From Karalla daura (Eukaryota; Chordata; Actinopteri; Chaetodontiformes; Leiognathidae): a DNA stretch of 64,000 nucleotides. Made by a program: the position numbers and the translations under genes. The DNA is taken from positions 62,001 to 126,000 of the forward strand of contig JANZKI010000043.1 of NCBI GenBank assembly GCA_029224185.1, in the 5' to 3' direction. The notes beneath the pieces were generated by a model. That model worked only from the letters and a program-made list of their open reading frames with translations. It made no database searches and had not been told where the DNA came from. Position 1 is the first letter of the stretch. Each line of letters starts with the position of its first letter. Below are positions 23,787 through 35,463 of the stretch, piece by piece.

Positions 23787-25387
23787 TTTTTTTCACTTTC
23801 GGCGAGGGTTAATATCTCAGCTCCAGGATCAAATCCGGCCTCGGGATTGCTTTTTCCAGTGAGCGTGGGCCACCCGGGAGGCGGCTCACACCCCAAATCG
23901 TGCGTTTGGACTCGCTCGTTCGGGGTCGGGATTTCGGCCGAAAACGACAGGTCCGGGGTGGTCGTTTTTTTCACTTTCGGCGAGGGTTAATATCTCAGCT
24001 CCTGGACCACAGCTGGCCTCGGGATTGCTTTATCCAGTGAGCGTGGGCCACCCCGGAGGCGGCTCACACCCCAAATCGTGCGTTTGGACTCGCTCGCGAG
24101 GGGTCGGGATTTCGGCCGAAAACGACAGGTCCGGGGTGGTCGTTTTTTTCACTTTCGGCGAGGGTTAATATCTCAGCTCCTGGACCACAGCCGGCCTCGG
24201 GATTGCTTTATCCAGTGAGCGTGGGCCACCCCGGAGGCGGCTCACACCCCAAATGGTGGGTTTGAGCTCGCTCGTTCGGGGTCAGGAAATCGGCTCAAAA
24301 CGACAGGTCCGGGGTGGTCGTTTTTTTCACTTTCGGCGAGGGTTAATATCTCAGCTCCGGGACCACAGCCGGCCTCGGGATTGCTTTTTCCAGTGAGCGT
24401 GGGCCACCCCGGAGGCGGCTCACACCCCAAATCGTGCGTTTGGACTCGCTCGTTCGGGGTCGGGATTTCGGCCGAAAACGACAGGTCCGGGGTGGTCGTT
24501 TTTTTCACTTTCGGCGAGGGTTAATATCTCAGCTCCAGGATCAAATCCGGCCTCGGGATTGCTTTTTCCAGTGAGCGTGGGCCACCCCGGAGGCGGCTCA
24601 CACCCCAAATCGTGCGTTTGGACTCACTCGCGAGGGGTCGGGATTTCGGCCGAAAACGACAGGTCCGGGGTGGTCGTTTTTTTCACTTTCGGCGAGGGTT
24701 AATATCTCAGCTCCTGGACCACAGCCGGCCTCGGGATTGCTTTATCCAGTGAGCGTGGGCCACCCCGGAGGCGGCTCACACCCCAAATGGTGGGTTTGAG
24801 CTCGCTCGTTCGGGGTCAGGAAATCGGCTCAAAACGACAGGTCCGGGGTGGTCGTTTTTTTCACTTTCGGCGAGGGTTAATATCTCAGCTCCGGGACCAC
24901 AGCCGGCCTCGGGATTGCTTTTTCCAGTGAGCTTGGGCCACCCCGGAGGCGGCTCACACCCCAAATCGTGCGTTTGGACTCATTCGTTCGGGGTCAGGAT
25001 TTCGGTCGAAAACGACAGGTCCGGGGTGGTCGTTTTTTTCACTTTCGGCGAGGGTTAATATCTCAGCTCCGGGACCACAGCCGGCCTCGGGATTGCTTTT
25101 TCCAGTGAGCGTGGGCCACCCCGGAGGCGGCTCACACCCCAAATCGTGCGTTTGGACTCATTCGTTCGGGGTCAGGATTTCGGCCGAAAACGACAGGTCC
25201 GGGGTGGTCGTTTTTTTCACTTTCGGCGAGGGTTAATATCTCAGCTCCGGGATCACAGCCGGCCTCGGGATTGCGTTTTCCAGTGACCGTGGGCCACCCC
25301 GGAGGCGGCTCACACCCCAAATCGTGCGTTTGGACTCGCTCGCGAGGGGTCGGGATTTCGGCCAAAACGACTGGTCCGGGATGGTCA

Positions 25388-25685
25388 TTTTTTTACCTTT
25401 CGGCGAGCTTTAAAATCTCAGCTCCAGGATCAAATGATCCTGGAGCCGAGATTTTAAAGCTCGCCGAAAGTGAAAAAGTGAAAAAAACGACCACCCCGGA
25501 CCTGTGGTTTTTTTCACTTTCGGCGAGCTTTGATATCTCAGCTCCAGGATCAAATCCGGCATCGGGATTGCTTTTTCCAGTGAGCGTGGGCCACCCCAGA
25601 GGCGGCTCACACCCCAAATCGTGCGTTTGGACTCGCTCGTTCGGGGTCGGGATTTCGGCCGAAAACGACAGGTCCGGGGTGGTCG
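25388..25685 (+). repeat. Fold-back monomer 12, one arm mismatch
   Basis: Core 25397-25470. A T to C change at 25447 (ggagccgag) in the right arm is not compensated in the left arm. The upstream monomer is the gcgttttccagtgaccg form. Next unit 2,255 bp on (k = 12). Confidence 0.95.
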
Positions 25686-27642
25686 TTTTTTTCACTTTCG
25701 GCGAGGGTTAATATCTCAGCTCCAGGATCAAATCCGGCCTCGGGATTGCTTTTTCCAGTGAGCGTGGGCCACCCGGGAGGCGGCTCACACCCCAAATCGT
25801 GCGTTTGGACTCGCTCGTTCGGGGTCGGGATTTCGGCCGAAAACGACAGGTCCGGGGTGGTCGTTTTTTTCACTTTCGGCGAGGGTTAATATCTCAGCTC
25901 CTGGACCACAGCCGGCCTCGGGATTGCTTTATCCAGTGAGCGTGGGCCACCCCGGAGGCGGCTCACACCCCAAATCGTGCGTTTGGACTCGCTCGCGAGG
26001 GGTCGGGATTTCGGCCGAAAACGACAGGTCCGGGGTGGTCGTTTTTTTCACTTTCGGCGAGGGTTAATATCTCAGCTCCTGGACCACAGCCGGCCTCGGG
26101 ATTGCTTTATCCAGTGAGCGTGGGCCACCCCGGAGGCGGCTCACACCCCAAATGGTGGGTTTGAGCTCGCTCGTTCGGGGTCAGGAAATCGGCTCAAAAC
26201 GACAGGTCCGGGGTGGTCGTTTTTTTCACTTTCGGCGAGGGTTAATATCTCAGCTCCGGGACCACAGCCGGCCTCGGGATTGCTTTTTCCAGTGAGCGTG
26301 GGCCACCCCGGAGGCGGCTCACACCCCAAATCGTGCGTTTGGACTCGCTCGTTCGGGGTCGGGATTTCGGCCGAAAACGACAGGTCCGGGGTGGTCGTTT
26401 TTTTCACTTTCGGCGAGGGTTAATATCTCAGCTCCGGGACCACAGCCGGCCTCGGGATTGCTTTTTCCAGTGAGCGTGGGCCACCCCGGAGGCGGCTCAC
26501 ACCCCAAATCGTGCGTTTGGACTCGCTCGCGAGGGGTCGGGATTTCGGCCGAAAACGACAGGTCCGGGGTGGTCGTTTTTTTCACTTTCGGCGAGGGTTA
26601 ATATCTCAGCTCCTGGACCACAGCCGGCCTCGGGATTGCTTTATCCAGTGAGCGTGGGCCACCCCGGAGGCGGCTCACACCCCAAATCGTGCGTTTGGAC
26701 TCGCTCGCGAGGGGTCGGGATTTCGGCCGAAAACGACAGGTCCGGGGTGGTCGTTTTTTTCACTTTCGGCGAGGGTTAATATCTCAGCTCCTGGACCACA
26801 GCCGGCCTCGGGATTGCTTTATCCAGTGAGCGTGGGCCACCCCGGAGGCGGCTCACACCCCAAATGGTGGGTTTGAGCTCGCTCGTTCGGGGTCAGGAAA
26901 TCGGCTCAAAACGACAGGTCCGGGGTGGTCGTTTTTTTCACTTTCGGCGAGGGTTAATATCTCAGCTCCGGGACCACAGCCGGCCTCGGGATTGCTTTTT
27001 CCAGTGAGCGTGGGCCACCCCGGAGGCGGCTCACACCCCAAATCGTGCGTTTGGACTCGCTCGTTCGGGGTCGGGATTTCGGCCGAAAACGACAGGTCCG
27101 GGGTGGTCGTTTTTTTCACTTTCGGCGAGGGTTAATATCTCAGCTCCTGGACCACAGCCGGCCTCGGGATTGCTTTATCCAGTGAGCGTGGGCCACCCCG
27201 GAGGCGGCTCACACCCCAAATGGTGGGTTTGAGCTCGCTCGTTCGGGGTCAGGAAATCGGCTCAAAACGACAGGTCCGGGGTGGTCGTTTTTTTCACTTT
27301 CGGCGAGGGTTAATATCTCAGCTCCGGGACCACAGCCGGCCTCGGGATTGCTTTTTCCAGTGAGCGTGGGCCACCCCGGAGGCGGCTCACACCCCAAATC
27401 GTGCGTTTGGACTCATTCGTTCGGGGTCAGGATTTCGGCCGAAAACGACAGGTCCGGGGTGGTCGTTTTTTTCACTTTCGGCGAGGGTTAATATCTCAGC
27501 TCCGGGATCACAGCCGGCCTCGGGATTGCGTTTTCCAGTGACCGTGGGCCACCCCGGAGGCGGCTCACACCCCAAATCGTGCGTTTGGACTCGCTCGCGA
27601 GGGGTCGGGATTTCGGCCAAAACGACTGGTCCGGGATGGTCA

Positions 27643-27940
27643 TTTTTTTACCTTTCGGCGAGCTTTAAAATCTCAGCTCCAGGATCAAATGATCCTGGAG
27701 CTGAGATTTTAAAGCTCGCCGAAAGTGAAAAAGTGAAAAAAACGACCACCCCGGACCTGTGGTTTTTTTCACTTTCGGCGAGCTTTGATATCTCAGCTCC
27801 AGGATCAAATCCGGCATCGGGATTGCTTTTTCCAGTGAGCGTGGGCCACCCCAGAGGCGGCTCACACCCCAAATCGTGCGTTTGGACTCGCTCGTTCGGG
27901 GTCGGGATTTCGGCCGAAAACGACAGGTCCGGGGTGGTCG
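27643..27940 (+). repeat. Fold-back monomer 13
   Basis: Core 27652-27725, arms perfect. Its neighbourhood matches unit 12 at an offset of 2,255 bp and unit 14 downstream at 1,543 bp. Next unit 1,543 bp on (k = 8). Confidence 0.95.
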
Positions 27941-29185
27941 TTTTTTTCACTTTCGGCGAGGGTTAATATCTCAGCTCCAGGATCAAATCCGGCCTCGGGA
28001 TTGCTTTTTCCAGTGAGCGTGGGCCACCCGGGAGGCGGCTCACACCCCAAATCGTGCGTTTGGACTCGCTCGTTCGGGGTCGGGATTTCGGCCGAAAACG
28101 ACAGGTCCGGGGTGGTCGTTTTTTTCACTTTCGGCGAGGGTTAATATCTCAGCTCCTGGACCACAGCCGGCCTCGGGATTGCTTTATCCAGTGAGCGTGG
28201 GCCACCCCGGAGGCGGCTCACACCCCAAATCGTGCGTTTGGACTCGCTCGCGAGGGGTCGGGATTTCGGCCGAAAACGACAGGTCCGGGGTGGTCGTTTT
28301 TTTCACTTTCGGCGAGGGTTAATATCTCAGCTCCTGGACCACAGCCGGCCTCGGGATTGCTTTATCCAGTGAGCGTGGGCCACCCCGGAGGCGGCTCACA
28401 CCCCAAATGGTGGGTTTGAGCTCGCTCGTTCGGGGTCAGGAAATCGGCTCAAAACGACAGGTCCGGGGTGGTCGTTTTTTTCACTTTCGGCGAGGGTTAA
28501 TATCTCAGCTCCGGGACCACAGCCGGCCTCGGGATTGCTTTTTCCAGTGAGCGTGGGCCACCCCGGAGGCGGCTCACACCCCAAATCGTGCGTTTGGACT
28601 CGCTCGTTCGGGGTCGGGATTTCGGCCGAAAACGACAGGTCCGGGGTGGTCGTTTTTTTCACTTTCGGCGAGGGTTAATATCTCAGCTCCGGGACCACAG
28701 CCGGCCTCGGGATTGCTTTTTCCAGTGAGCGTGGGCCACCCCGGAGGCGGCTCACACCCCAAATCGTGCGTTTGGACTCGCTCGCGAGGGGTCGGGATTT
28801 CGGCCGAAAACGACAGGTCCGGGGTGGTCGTTTTTTTCACTTTCGGCGAGGGTTAATATCTCAGCTCCTGGACCACAGCCGGCCTCGGGATTGCTTTATC
28901 CAGTGAGCGTGGGCCACCCCGGAGGCGGCTCACACCCCAAATCGTGCGTTTGGACTCGCTCGTTCGGGGTCGGGATTTCGGCCGAAAACGACAGGTCCGG
29001 GGTGGTCGTTTTTTTCACTTTCGGCGAGGGTTAATATCTCAGCTCCGGGATCACAGCCGGCCTCGGGATTGCGTTTTCCAGTGACCGTGGGCCACCCCGG
29101 AGGCGGCTCACACCCCAAATCGTGCGTTTGGACTCGCTCGCGAGGGGTCGGGATTTCGGCCAAAACGACAGGTCCGGGATGGTCA

Positions 29186-29483
29186 TTTTTTTACCTTTCG
29201 GCGAGCTTTAAAATCTCAGCTCCAGGATCAAATGATCCTGGAGCTGAGATTTTAAAGCTCGCCGAAAGTGAAAAAGTGAAAAAAACGACCACCCCGGACC
29301 TGTGGTTTTTTTCACTTTCGGCGAGCTTTGATATCTCAGCTCCAGGATCAAATCCGGCATCGGGATTGCTTTTTCCAGTGAGCGTGGGCCACCCCAGAGG
29401 CGGCTCACACCCCAAATCGTGCGTTTGGACTCGCTCGTTCGGGGTCGGGATTTCGGCCGAAAACGACAGGTCCGGGGTGGTCG
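29186..29483 (+). repeat. Fold-back monomer 14
   Basis: Core 29195-29268. The monomer before it has ccaaaacgacaggtcc (A at 29170), where every other pre-fold-back monomer has ccaaaacgactggtcc. This is either a back mutation or gene conversion from a standard monomer. Next unit 2,077 bp on (k = 11). Confidence 0.95.
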
Positions 29484-31262
29484 TTTTTTTCACTTTCGGC
29501 GAGGGTTAATATCTCAGCTCCAGGATCAAATCCGGCCTCGGGATTGCTTTTTCCAGTGAGCGTGGGCCACCCGGGAGGCGGCTCACACCCCAAATCGTGC
29601 GTTTGGACTCGCTCGTTCGGGGTCGGGATTTCGGCCGAAAACGACAGGTCCGGGGTGGTCGTTTTTTTCACTTTCGGCGAGGGTTAATATCTCAGCTCCT
29701 GGACCACAGCCGGCCTCGGGATTGCTTTATCCAGTGAGCGTGGGCCACCCCGGAGGCGGCTCACACCCCAAATCGTGCGTTTGGACTCGCTCGCGAGGGG
29801 TCGGGATTTCGGCCGAAAACGACAGGTCCGGGGTGGTCGTTTTTTTCACTTTCGGCGAGGGTTAATATCTCAGCTCCTGGACCACAGCCGGCCTCGGGAT
29901 TGCTTTATCCAGTGAGCGTGGGCCACCCCGGAGGCGGCTCACACCCCAAATGGTGGGTTTGAGCTCGCTCGTTCGGGGTCAGGAAATCGGCTCAAAACGA
30001 CAGGTCCGGGGTGGTCGTTTTTTTCACTTTCGGCGAGGGTTAATATCTCAGCTCCGGGACCACAGCCGGCCTCGGGATTGCTTTTTCCAGTGAGCGTGGG
30101 CCACCCCGGAGGCGGCTCACACCCCAAATCGTGCGTTTGGACTCGCTCGTTCGGGGTCGGGATTTCGGCCGAAAACGACAGGTCCGGGGTGGTCGTTTTT
30201 TTCACTTTCGGCGAGGGTTAATATCTCAGCTCCGGGACCACAGCCGGCCTCGGGATTGCTTTTTCCAGTGAGCGTGGGCCACCCCGGAGGCGGCTCACAC
30301 CCCAAATCGTGCGTTTGGACTCGCTCGCGAGGGGTCGGGATTTCGGCCGAAAACGACAGGTCCGGGGTGGTCGTTTTTTTCACTTTCGGCGAGGGTTAAT
30401 ATCTCAGCTCCTGGACCACAGCCGGCCTCGGGATTGCTTTATCCAGTGAGCGTGGGCCACCCCGGAGGCGGCTCACACCCCAAATCGTGCGTTTGGACTC
30501 GCTCGTTCGGGGTCGGGATTTCGGCCGAAAACGACAGGTCCGGGGTGGTCGTTTTTTTCACTTTCGGCGAGGGTTAATATCTCAGCTCCTGGACCACAGC
30601 CGGCCTCGGGATTGCTTTATCCAGTGAGCGTGGGCCACCCCGGAGGCGGCTCACACCCCAAATGGTGGGTTTGAGCTCGCTCGTTCGGGGTCAGGAAATC
30701 GGCTCAAAACGACAGGTCCGGGGTGGTCGTTTTTTTCACTTTCGGCGAGGGTTAATATCTCAGCTCCGGGACCACAGCCGGCCTCGGGATTGCTTTTTCC
30801 AGTGAGCGTGGGCCACCCCGGAGGCGGCTCACACCCCAAATCGTGCGTTTGGACTCGCTCGCGAGGGGTCGGGATTTCGGCCGAAAACGACAGGTCCGGG
30901 GTGGTCGTTTTTTTCACTTTCGGCGAGGGTTAATATCTCAGCTCCGGGACCACAGCCGGCCTCGGGATTGCTTTTTCCAGTGAGCGTGGGCCACCCGGGA
31001 GGCGGCTCACACCCCAAATCGTGCGTTTGGACTCGCTCGTTCGGGGTCGGGATTTCGGCCGAAAACGACAGGTCCGGGGTGGTCGTTTTTTTCACTTTCG
31101 GCGAGGGTTAATATCTCAGCTCCGGGACCACAGCCGGCCTCGGGATTGCGTTTTCCAGTGAGCGTGGGCCACCCCGGAGGCGGCTCACACCCCAAATCGT
31201 GCGTTTGGACTCGCTCGCGAGGGGTCGGGATTTCGGCCAAAACGACTGGTCCGGGATGGTCA

Positions 31263-31590
31263 TTTTTTTACCTTTCGGCGAGCTTTAAAATCTCAGCTCC
31301 AGGATCAAATGATCCTGGAGCTGAGATTTTAGGATCAAATGATCCTGGAGCTGAGATTTTAAAGCTCGCCGAAAGTGAAAAAGTGAAAAAAACGACCACC
31401 CCGGACCTGTGGTTTTTTTCACTTTCGGCGAGCTTTGATATCTCAGCTCCAGGATCAAATCCGGCATCGGGATTGCTTTTTCCAGTGAGCGTGGGCCACC
31501 CCAGAGGCGGCTCACACCCCAAATCGTGCGTTTGGACTCGCTCGTTCGGGGTCGGGATTTCGGCCGAAAACGACAGGTCCGGGGTGGTCG
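31263..31590 (+). repeat. Fold-back monomer 15 with 30-bp central duplication
   Basis: This unit is 328 bp instead of 298. The 30-bp block 31301-31330, spanning the palindrome centre and part of the right arm, is repeated exactly at 31331-31360. The outer arms (from 31272, ending 31375) can still pair, leaving a longer loop. The downstream unit is 861 bp away, or 831 bp after removing the insertion (k = 4). Confidence 0.95.
31301..31360 (+). repeat. 30-bp tandem duplication at a palindrome centre
   Basis: Two exact 30-bp copies, 31301-31330 and 31331-31360, each starting aggatcaaatgatcct and ending agatttt. Each copy holds the complete inner palindrome aggatcaaatgatcct, so there are two centres in tandem. 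The counterpart unit 17 has a single copy. Confidence 0.95.
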
Positions 31591-32123
31591 TTTTTTTCAC
31601 TTTCGGCGAGGGTTAATATCTCAGCTCCAGGATCAAATCCGGCCTCGGGATTGCTTTTTCCAGTGAGCGTGGGCCACCCCGGAGGCGGCTCACACCCGAA
31701 ATCGTGCGTTTGGACTCATTCGTTCGGGGTCAGGATTTCGGTCGAAAACGACAGGTCCGGGGTGGTCGTTTTTTTCACTTTCGGCGAGGGTTAATATCTC
31801 AGCTCCGGGACCACAGCCGGCCTCGGGATTGCTTTTTCCAGTGAGCGTGGGCCACCCCGGAGGCGGCTCACACCCCAAATCGTGCGTTTGGACTCGCTCG
31901 CGAGGGGTCGGGATTTCGGCCGAAAACGACAGGTCCGGGGTGGTCGTTTTTTTCACTTTCGGCGAGGGTTAATATCTCAGCTCCTGGACCACAGCCGGCC
32001 TCGGGATTGCTTTATCCAGTGAGCGTGGGCCACCCCGGAGGCGGCTCACACCCCAAATCGTGCGTTTGGACTCGCTCGCGAGGGGTCGGGATTTCGGCCA
32101 AAACGACTGGTCCGGGATGGTCA

Positions 32124-32398
32124 TTTTTTTACCTTTCGGCGAGCTTTAAAATCTTTTTTAAAGATTTTAAAGCTCGCCGAAAGTGAAAAAGTGAAAAAAA
32201 CGACCACCCCGGACCTGTGGTTTTTTTCACTTTCGGCGAGCTTTGATATCTCAGCTCCAGGATCAAATCCGGCATCGGGATTGCTTTTTCCAGTGAGCGT
32301 GGGCCACCCCAGAGGCGGCTCACACCCCAAATCGTGCGTTTGGACTCGCTCATTCGGGGTCGGGATTTCGGCCGAAAACGACAGGTCCGGGGTGGTCG
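32124..32398 (+). repeat. Fold-back monomer 16, centre-deleted palindrome
   Basis: This unit is 275 bp. The 30 nt around the palindrome centre are replaced by 7 nt (tttttaa), a net loss of 23. The result is a tighter perfect palindrome at 32133-32183, with 24-bp arms and a ttt loop. It is also the first unit with gctcattcgg. It is copied 5,910 bp downstream as unit 18. Confidence 0.95.
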
Positions 32399-32632
32399 TT
32401 TTTTTCACTTTCGGCGAGGGTTAATATCTCAGCTCCAGGATCAAATCCGGCCTCGGGATTGCTTTTTCCAGTGAGCGTGGGCCACCCGGGAGGCGGCTCA
32501 CACCCCAAATCGTGCGTTTGGACTCGCTCGTTCGGGGTCGGGATTTCGGCCGAAAACGACAGGTCCGCGGTGGTCGTTTTTTTCACTTTCGGCGAGGGTT
32601 AATATCTCAGCTCCTGGACCACAGCCGGCCTC

Positions 32633-34984
32633 AGGATTGCTTTATCCAGTGAGCGTGGGCCACCCCGGAGGCGGCTCACACCCCAAATCGTGCGTTTGGA
32701 CTCGCTCGCGAGGGGTCGGGATTTCGGCCGAAAACGACAGGTCCGGGGTGGTCGTTTTTTTCACTTTCGGCGAGGGTTAATATCTCAGCTCCTGGACCAC
32801 AGCCGGCCTCGGGATTGCTTTATCCAGTGAGCGTGGGCCACCCCGGAGGCGGCTCACACCCCAAATGGTGGGTTTGAGCTCGCTCGTTCGGGGTCAGGAA
32901 ATCGGCTCAAAACGACAGGTCCGGGGTGGTCGTTTTTTTCACTTTCGGCGAGGGTTAATATCTCAGCTCCGGGACCACAGCCGGCCTCGGGATTGCTTTT
33001 TCCAGTGAGCGTGGGCCACCCCGGAGGCGGCTCACACCCCAAATCGTGCGTTTGGACTCATTCGTTCGGGGTCAGGATTTCGGTCGAAAACGACAGGTCC
33101 GGGGTGGTCGTTTTTTTCACTTTCGGCGAGGGTTAATATCTCAGCTCCGGGACCACAGCCGGCCTCGGGATTGCTTTTTCCAGTGAGCGTGGGCCACCCC
33201 GGAGGCGGCTCACACCCCAAATCGTGCGTTTGGACTCATTCGTTCGGGGTCAGGATTTCGGTCGAAAACGACAGGTCCGGGGTGGTCGTTTTTTTCACTT
33301 TCGGCGAGGGTTAATATCTCAGCTCCGGGACCACAGCCGGCCTCGGGATTGCTTTTTCCAGTGAGCGTGGGCCACCCCGGAGGCGGCTCACACCCCAAAT
33401 CGTGCGTTTGGACTCATTCGTTCGGGGTCAGGATTTCGGTCGAAAACGACAGGTCCGGGGTGGTCGTTTTTTTCACTTTCGGCGAGGGTTAATATCTCAG
33501 CTCCGGGACCACAGCCGGCCTCGGGATTGCTTTATCCAGTGAGCGTGGGCCACCCCGGAGGCGGCTCACACCCCAAATCGTGCGTTTGGACTCGCTCGCG
33601 AGGGGTCGGGATTTCGGCCGAAAACGACAGGTCCGGGGTGGTCGTTTTTTTCACTTTCGGCGAGGGTTAATATCTCAGCTCCTGGACCACAGCCGGCCTC
33701 GGGATTGCTTTATCCAGTGAGCGTGGGCCACCCCGGAGGCGGCTCACACCCCAAATGGTGGGTTTGAGCTCGCTCGTTCGGGGTCAGGAAATCGGCTCAA
33801 AACGACAGGTCCGGGGTGGTCGTTTTTTTCACTTTCGGCGAGGGTTAATATCTCAGCTCCGGGACCACAGCCGGCCTCGGGATTGCTTTTTCCAGTGAGC
33901 GTGGGCCACCCCGGAGGCGGCTCACACCCCAAATCGTGCGTTTGGACTCGCTCGCGAGGGGTCGGGATTTCGGCCGAAAACGACAGGTCCGGGGTGGTCG
34001 TTTTTTTCACTTTCGGCGAGGGTTAATATCTCAGCTCCTGGACCACAGCCGGCCTCAGGATTGCTTTATCCAGTGAGCGTGGGCCACCCCGGAGGCGGCT
34101 CACACCCCAAATCGTGCGTTTGGACTCGCTCGCGAGGGGTCGGGATTTCGGCCGAAAACGACAGGTCCGGGGTGGTCGTTTTTTTCACTTTCGGCGAGGG
34201 TTAATATCTCAGCTCCTGGACCACAGCCGGCCTCGGGATTGCTTTATCCAGTGAGCGTGGGCCACCCCGGAGGCGGCTCACACCCCAAATGGTGGGTTTG
34301 AGCTCGCTCGTTCGGGGTCAGGAAATCGGCTCAAAACGACAGGTCCGGGGTGGTCGTTTTTTTCACTTTCGGCGAGGGTTAATATCTCAGCTCCGGGACC
34401 ACAGCCGGCCTCGGGATTGCTTTTTCCAGTGAGCGTGGGCCACCCCGGAGGCGGCTCACACCCCAAATCGTGCGTTTGGACTCATTCGTTCGGGGTCAGG
34501 ATTTCGGTCGAAAACGACAGGTCCGGGGTGGTCGTTTTTTTCACTTTCGGCGAGGGTTAATATCTCAGCTCCGGGACCACAGCCGGCCTCGGGATTGCTT
34601 TTTCCAGTGAGCGTGGGCCACCCCGGAGGCGGCTCACACCCCAAATCGTGCGTTTGGACTCATTCGTTCGGGGTCAGGATTTCGGTCGAAAACGACAGGT
34701 CCGGGGTGGTCGTTTTTTTCACTTTCGGCGAGGGTTAATATCTCAGCTCCGGGACCACAGCCGGCCTCGGGATTGCTTTTTCCAGTGAGCGTGGGCCACC
34801 CCGGAGGCGGCTCACACCCCAAATCGTGCGTTTGGACTCATTCGTTCGGGGTCAGGATTTCGGTCGAAAACGACAGGTCCGGGGTGGTCGTTTTTTTCAC
34901 TTTCGGCGAGGGTTAATATCTCAGCTCCGGGACCACAGCCGGCCTCGGGATTGCTTTATCCAGTGAGCGTGGGCCACCCCGGAG
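32633..34984 (+). repeat. 1,424-bp (8-monomer) tandem duplication
   Basis: A rare ggcctcaggatt (A at 32633) recurs at 34057, exactly 8 x 178 bp on. The intervening monomer order is repeated, including three consecutive R monomers (cggtcgaaaa at 33081, 33259 and 33437, and again at 34505, 34683 and 34861). The copies diverge near 33570 and 34994, where one continues as cgtgcg and the other as ggtggg. Confidence 0.85.
33111..33288 (+). repeat. Representative monomer, R subtype (actcattcg)
   Basis: Marks are ctccgggaccacag, gctttttcc, actcattcgttcggggtc and cggtcgaaaacg. The cggtcg form weakens the 12-bp tttcggccgaaa palindrome by one mismatch. Earlier in the window (for example 1237-1414) R monomers still have cggccg. 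The cggtcg form first appears near 25.0 kb and is the usual one from 31.7 kb on. Confidence 0.9.
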
Positions 34985-35463
34985 GCGGCTCACACCCCAA
35001 ATGGTGGGTTTGAGCTCGCTCGTTCGGGGTCAGGAAATCGGCTCAAAACGACAGGTCCGGGGTGGTCGTTTTTTTCACTTTCGGCGAGGGTTAATATCTC
35101 AGCTCCAGGATCAAATCCGGCCTCGGGATTGCTTTTTCCAGTGAGCGTGGGCCACCCGGGAGGCGGCTCACACCCCAAATCGTGCGTTTGGACTCGCTCG
35201 TTCGGGGTCGGGATTTCGGCCGAAAACGACAGGTCCGGGGTGGTCGTTTTTTTCACTTTCGGCGAGGGTTAATATCTCAGCTCCTGGACCACAGCCGGCC
35301 TCGGGATTGCTTTATCCAGTGAGCGTGGGCCACCCCGGAGGCGGCTCACACCCCAAATCGTGCGTTTGGACTCGCTCGCGAGGGGTCGGGATTTCGGCCG
35401 AAAACGACAGGTCCGGGGTGGTCGTTTTTTTCACTTTCGGCGAGGGTTAATATCTCAGCTCCT

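Larger units (their letters stand above)
23233..30383 (+). repeat. Higher-order repeats around fold-backs 11-14
   Basis: Segments around units 11, 12, 13 and 14 match one another at offsets 1,899, 2,255 and 1,543 bp. All four have gcgttttccagtgaccg upstream, ttaatatc downstream and then a cccgggagg P monomer. Interval lengths differ by whole monomers. Confidence 0.8.
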
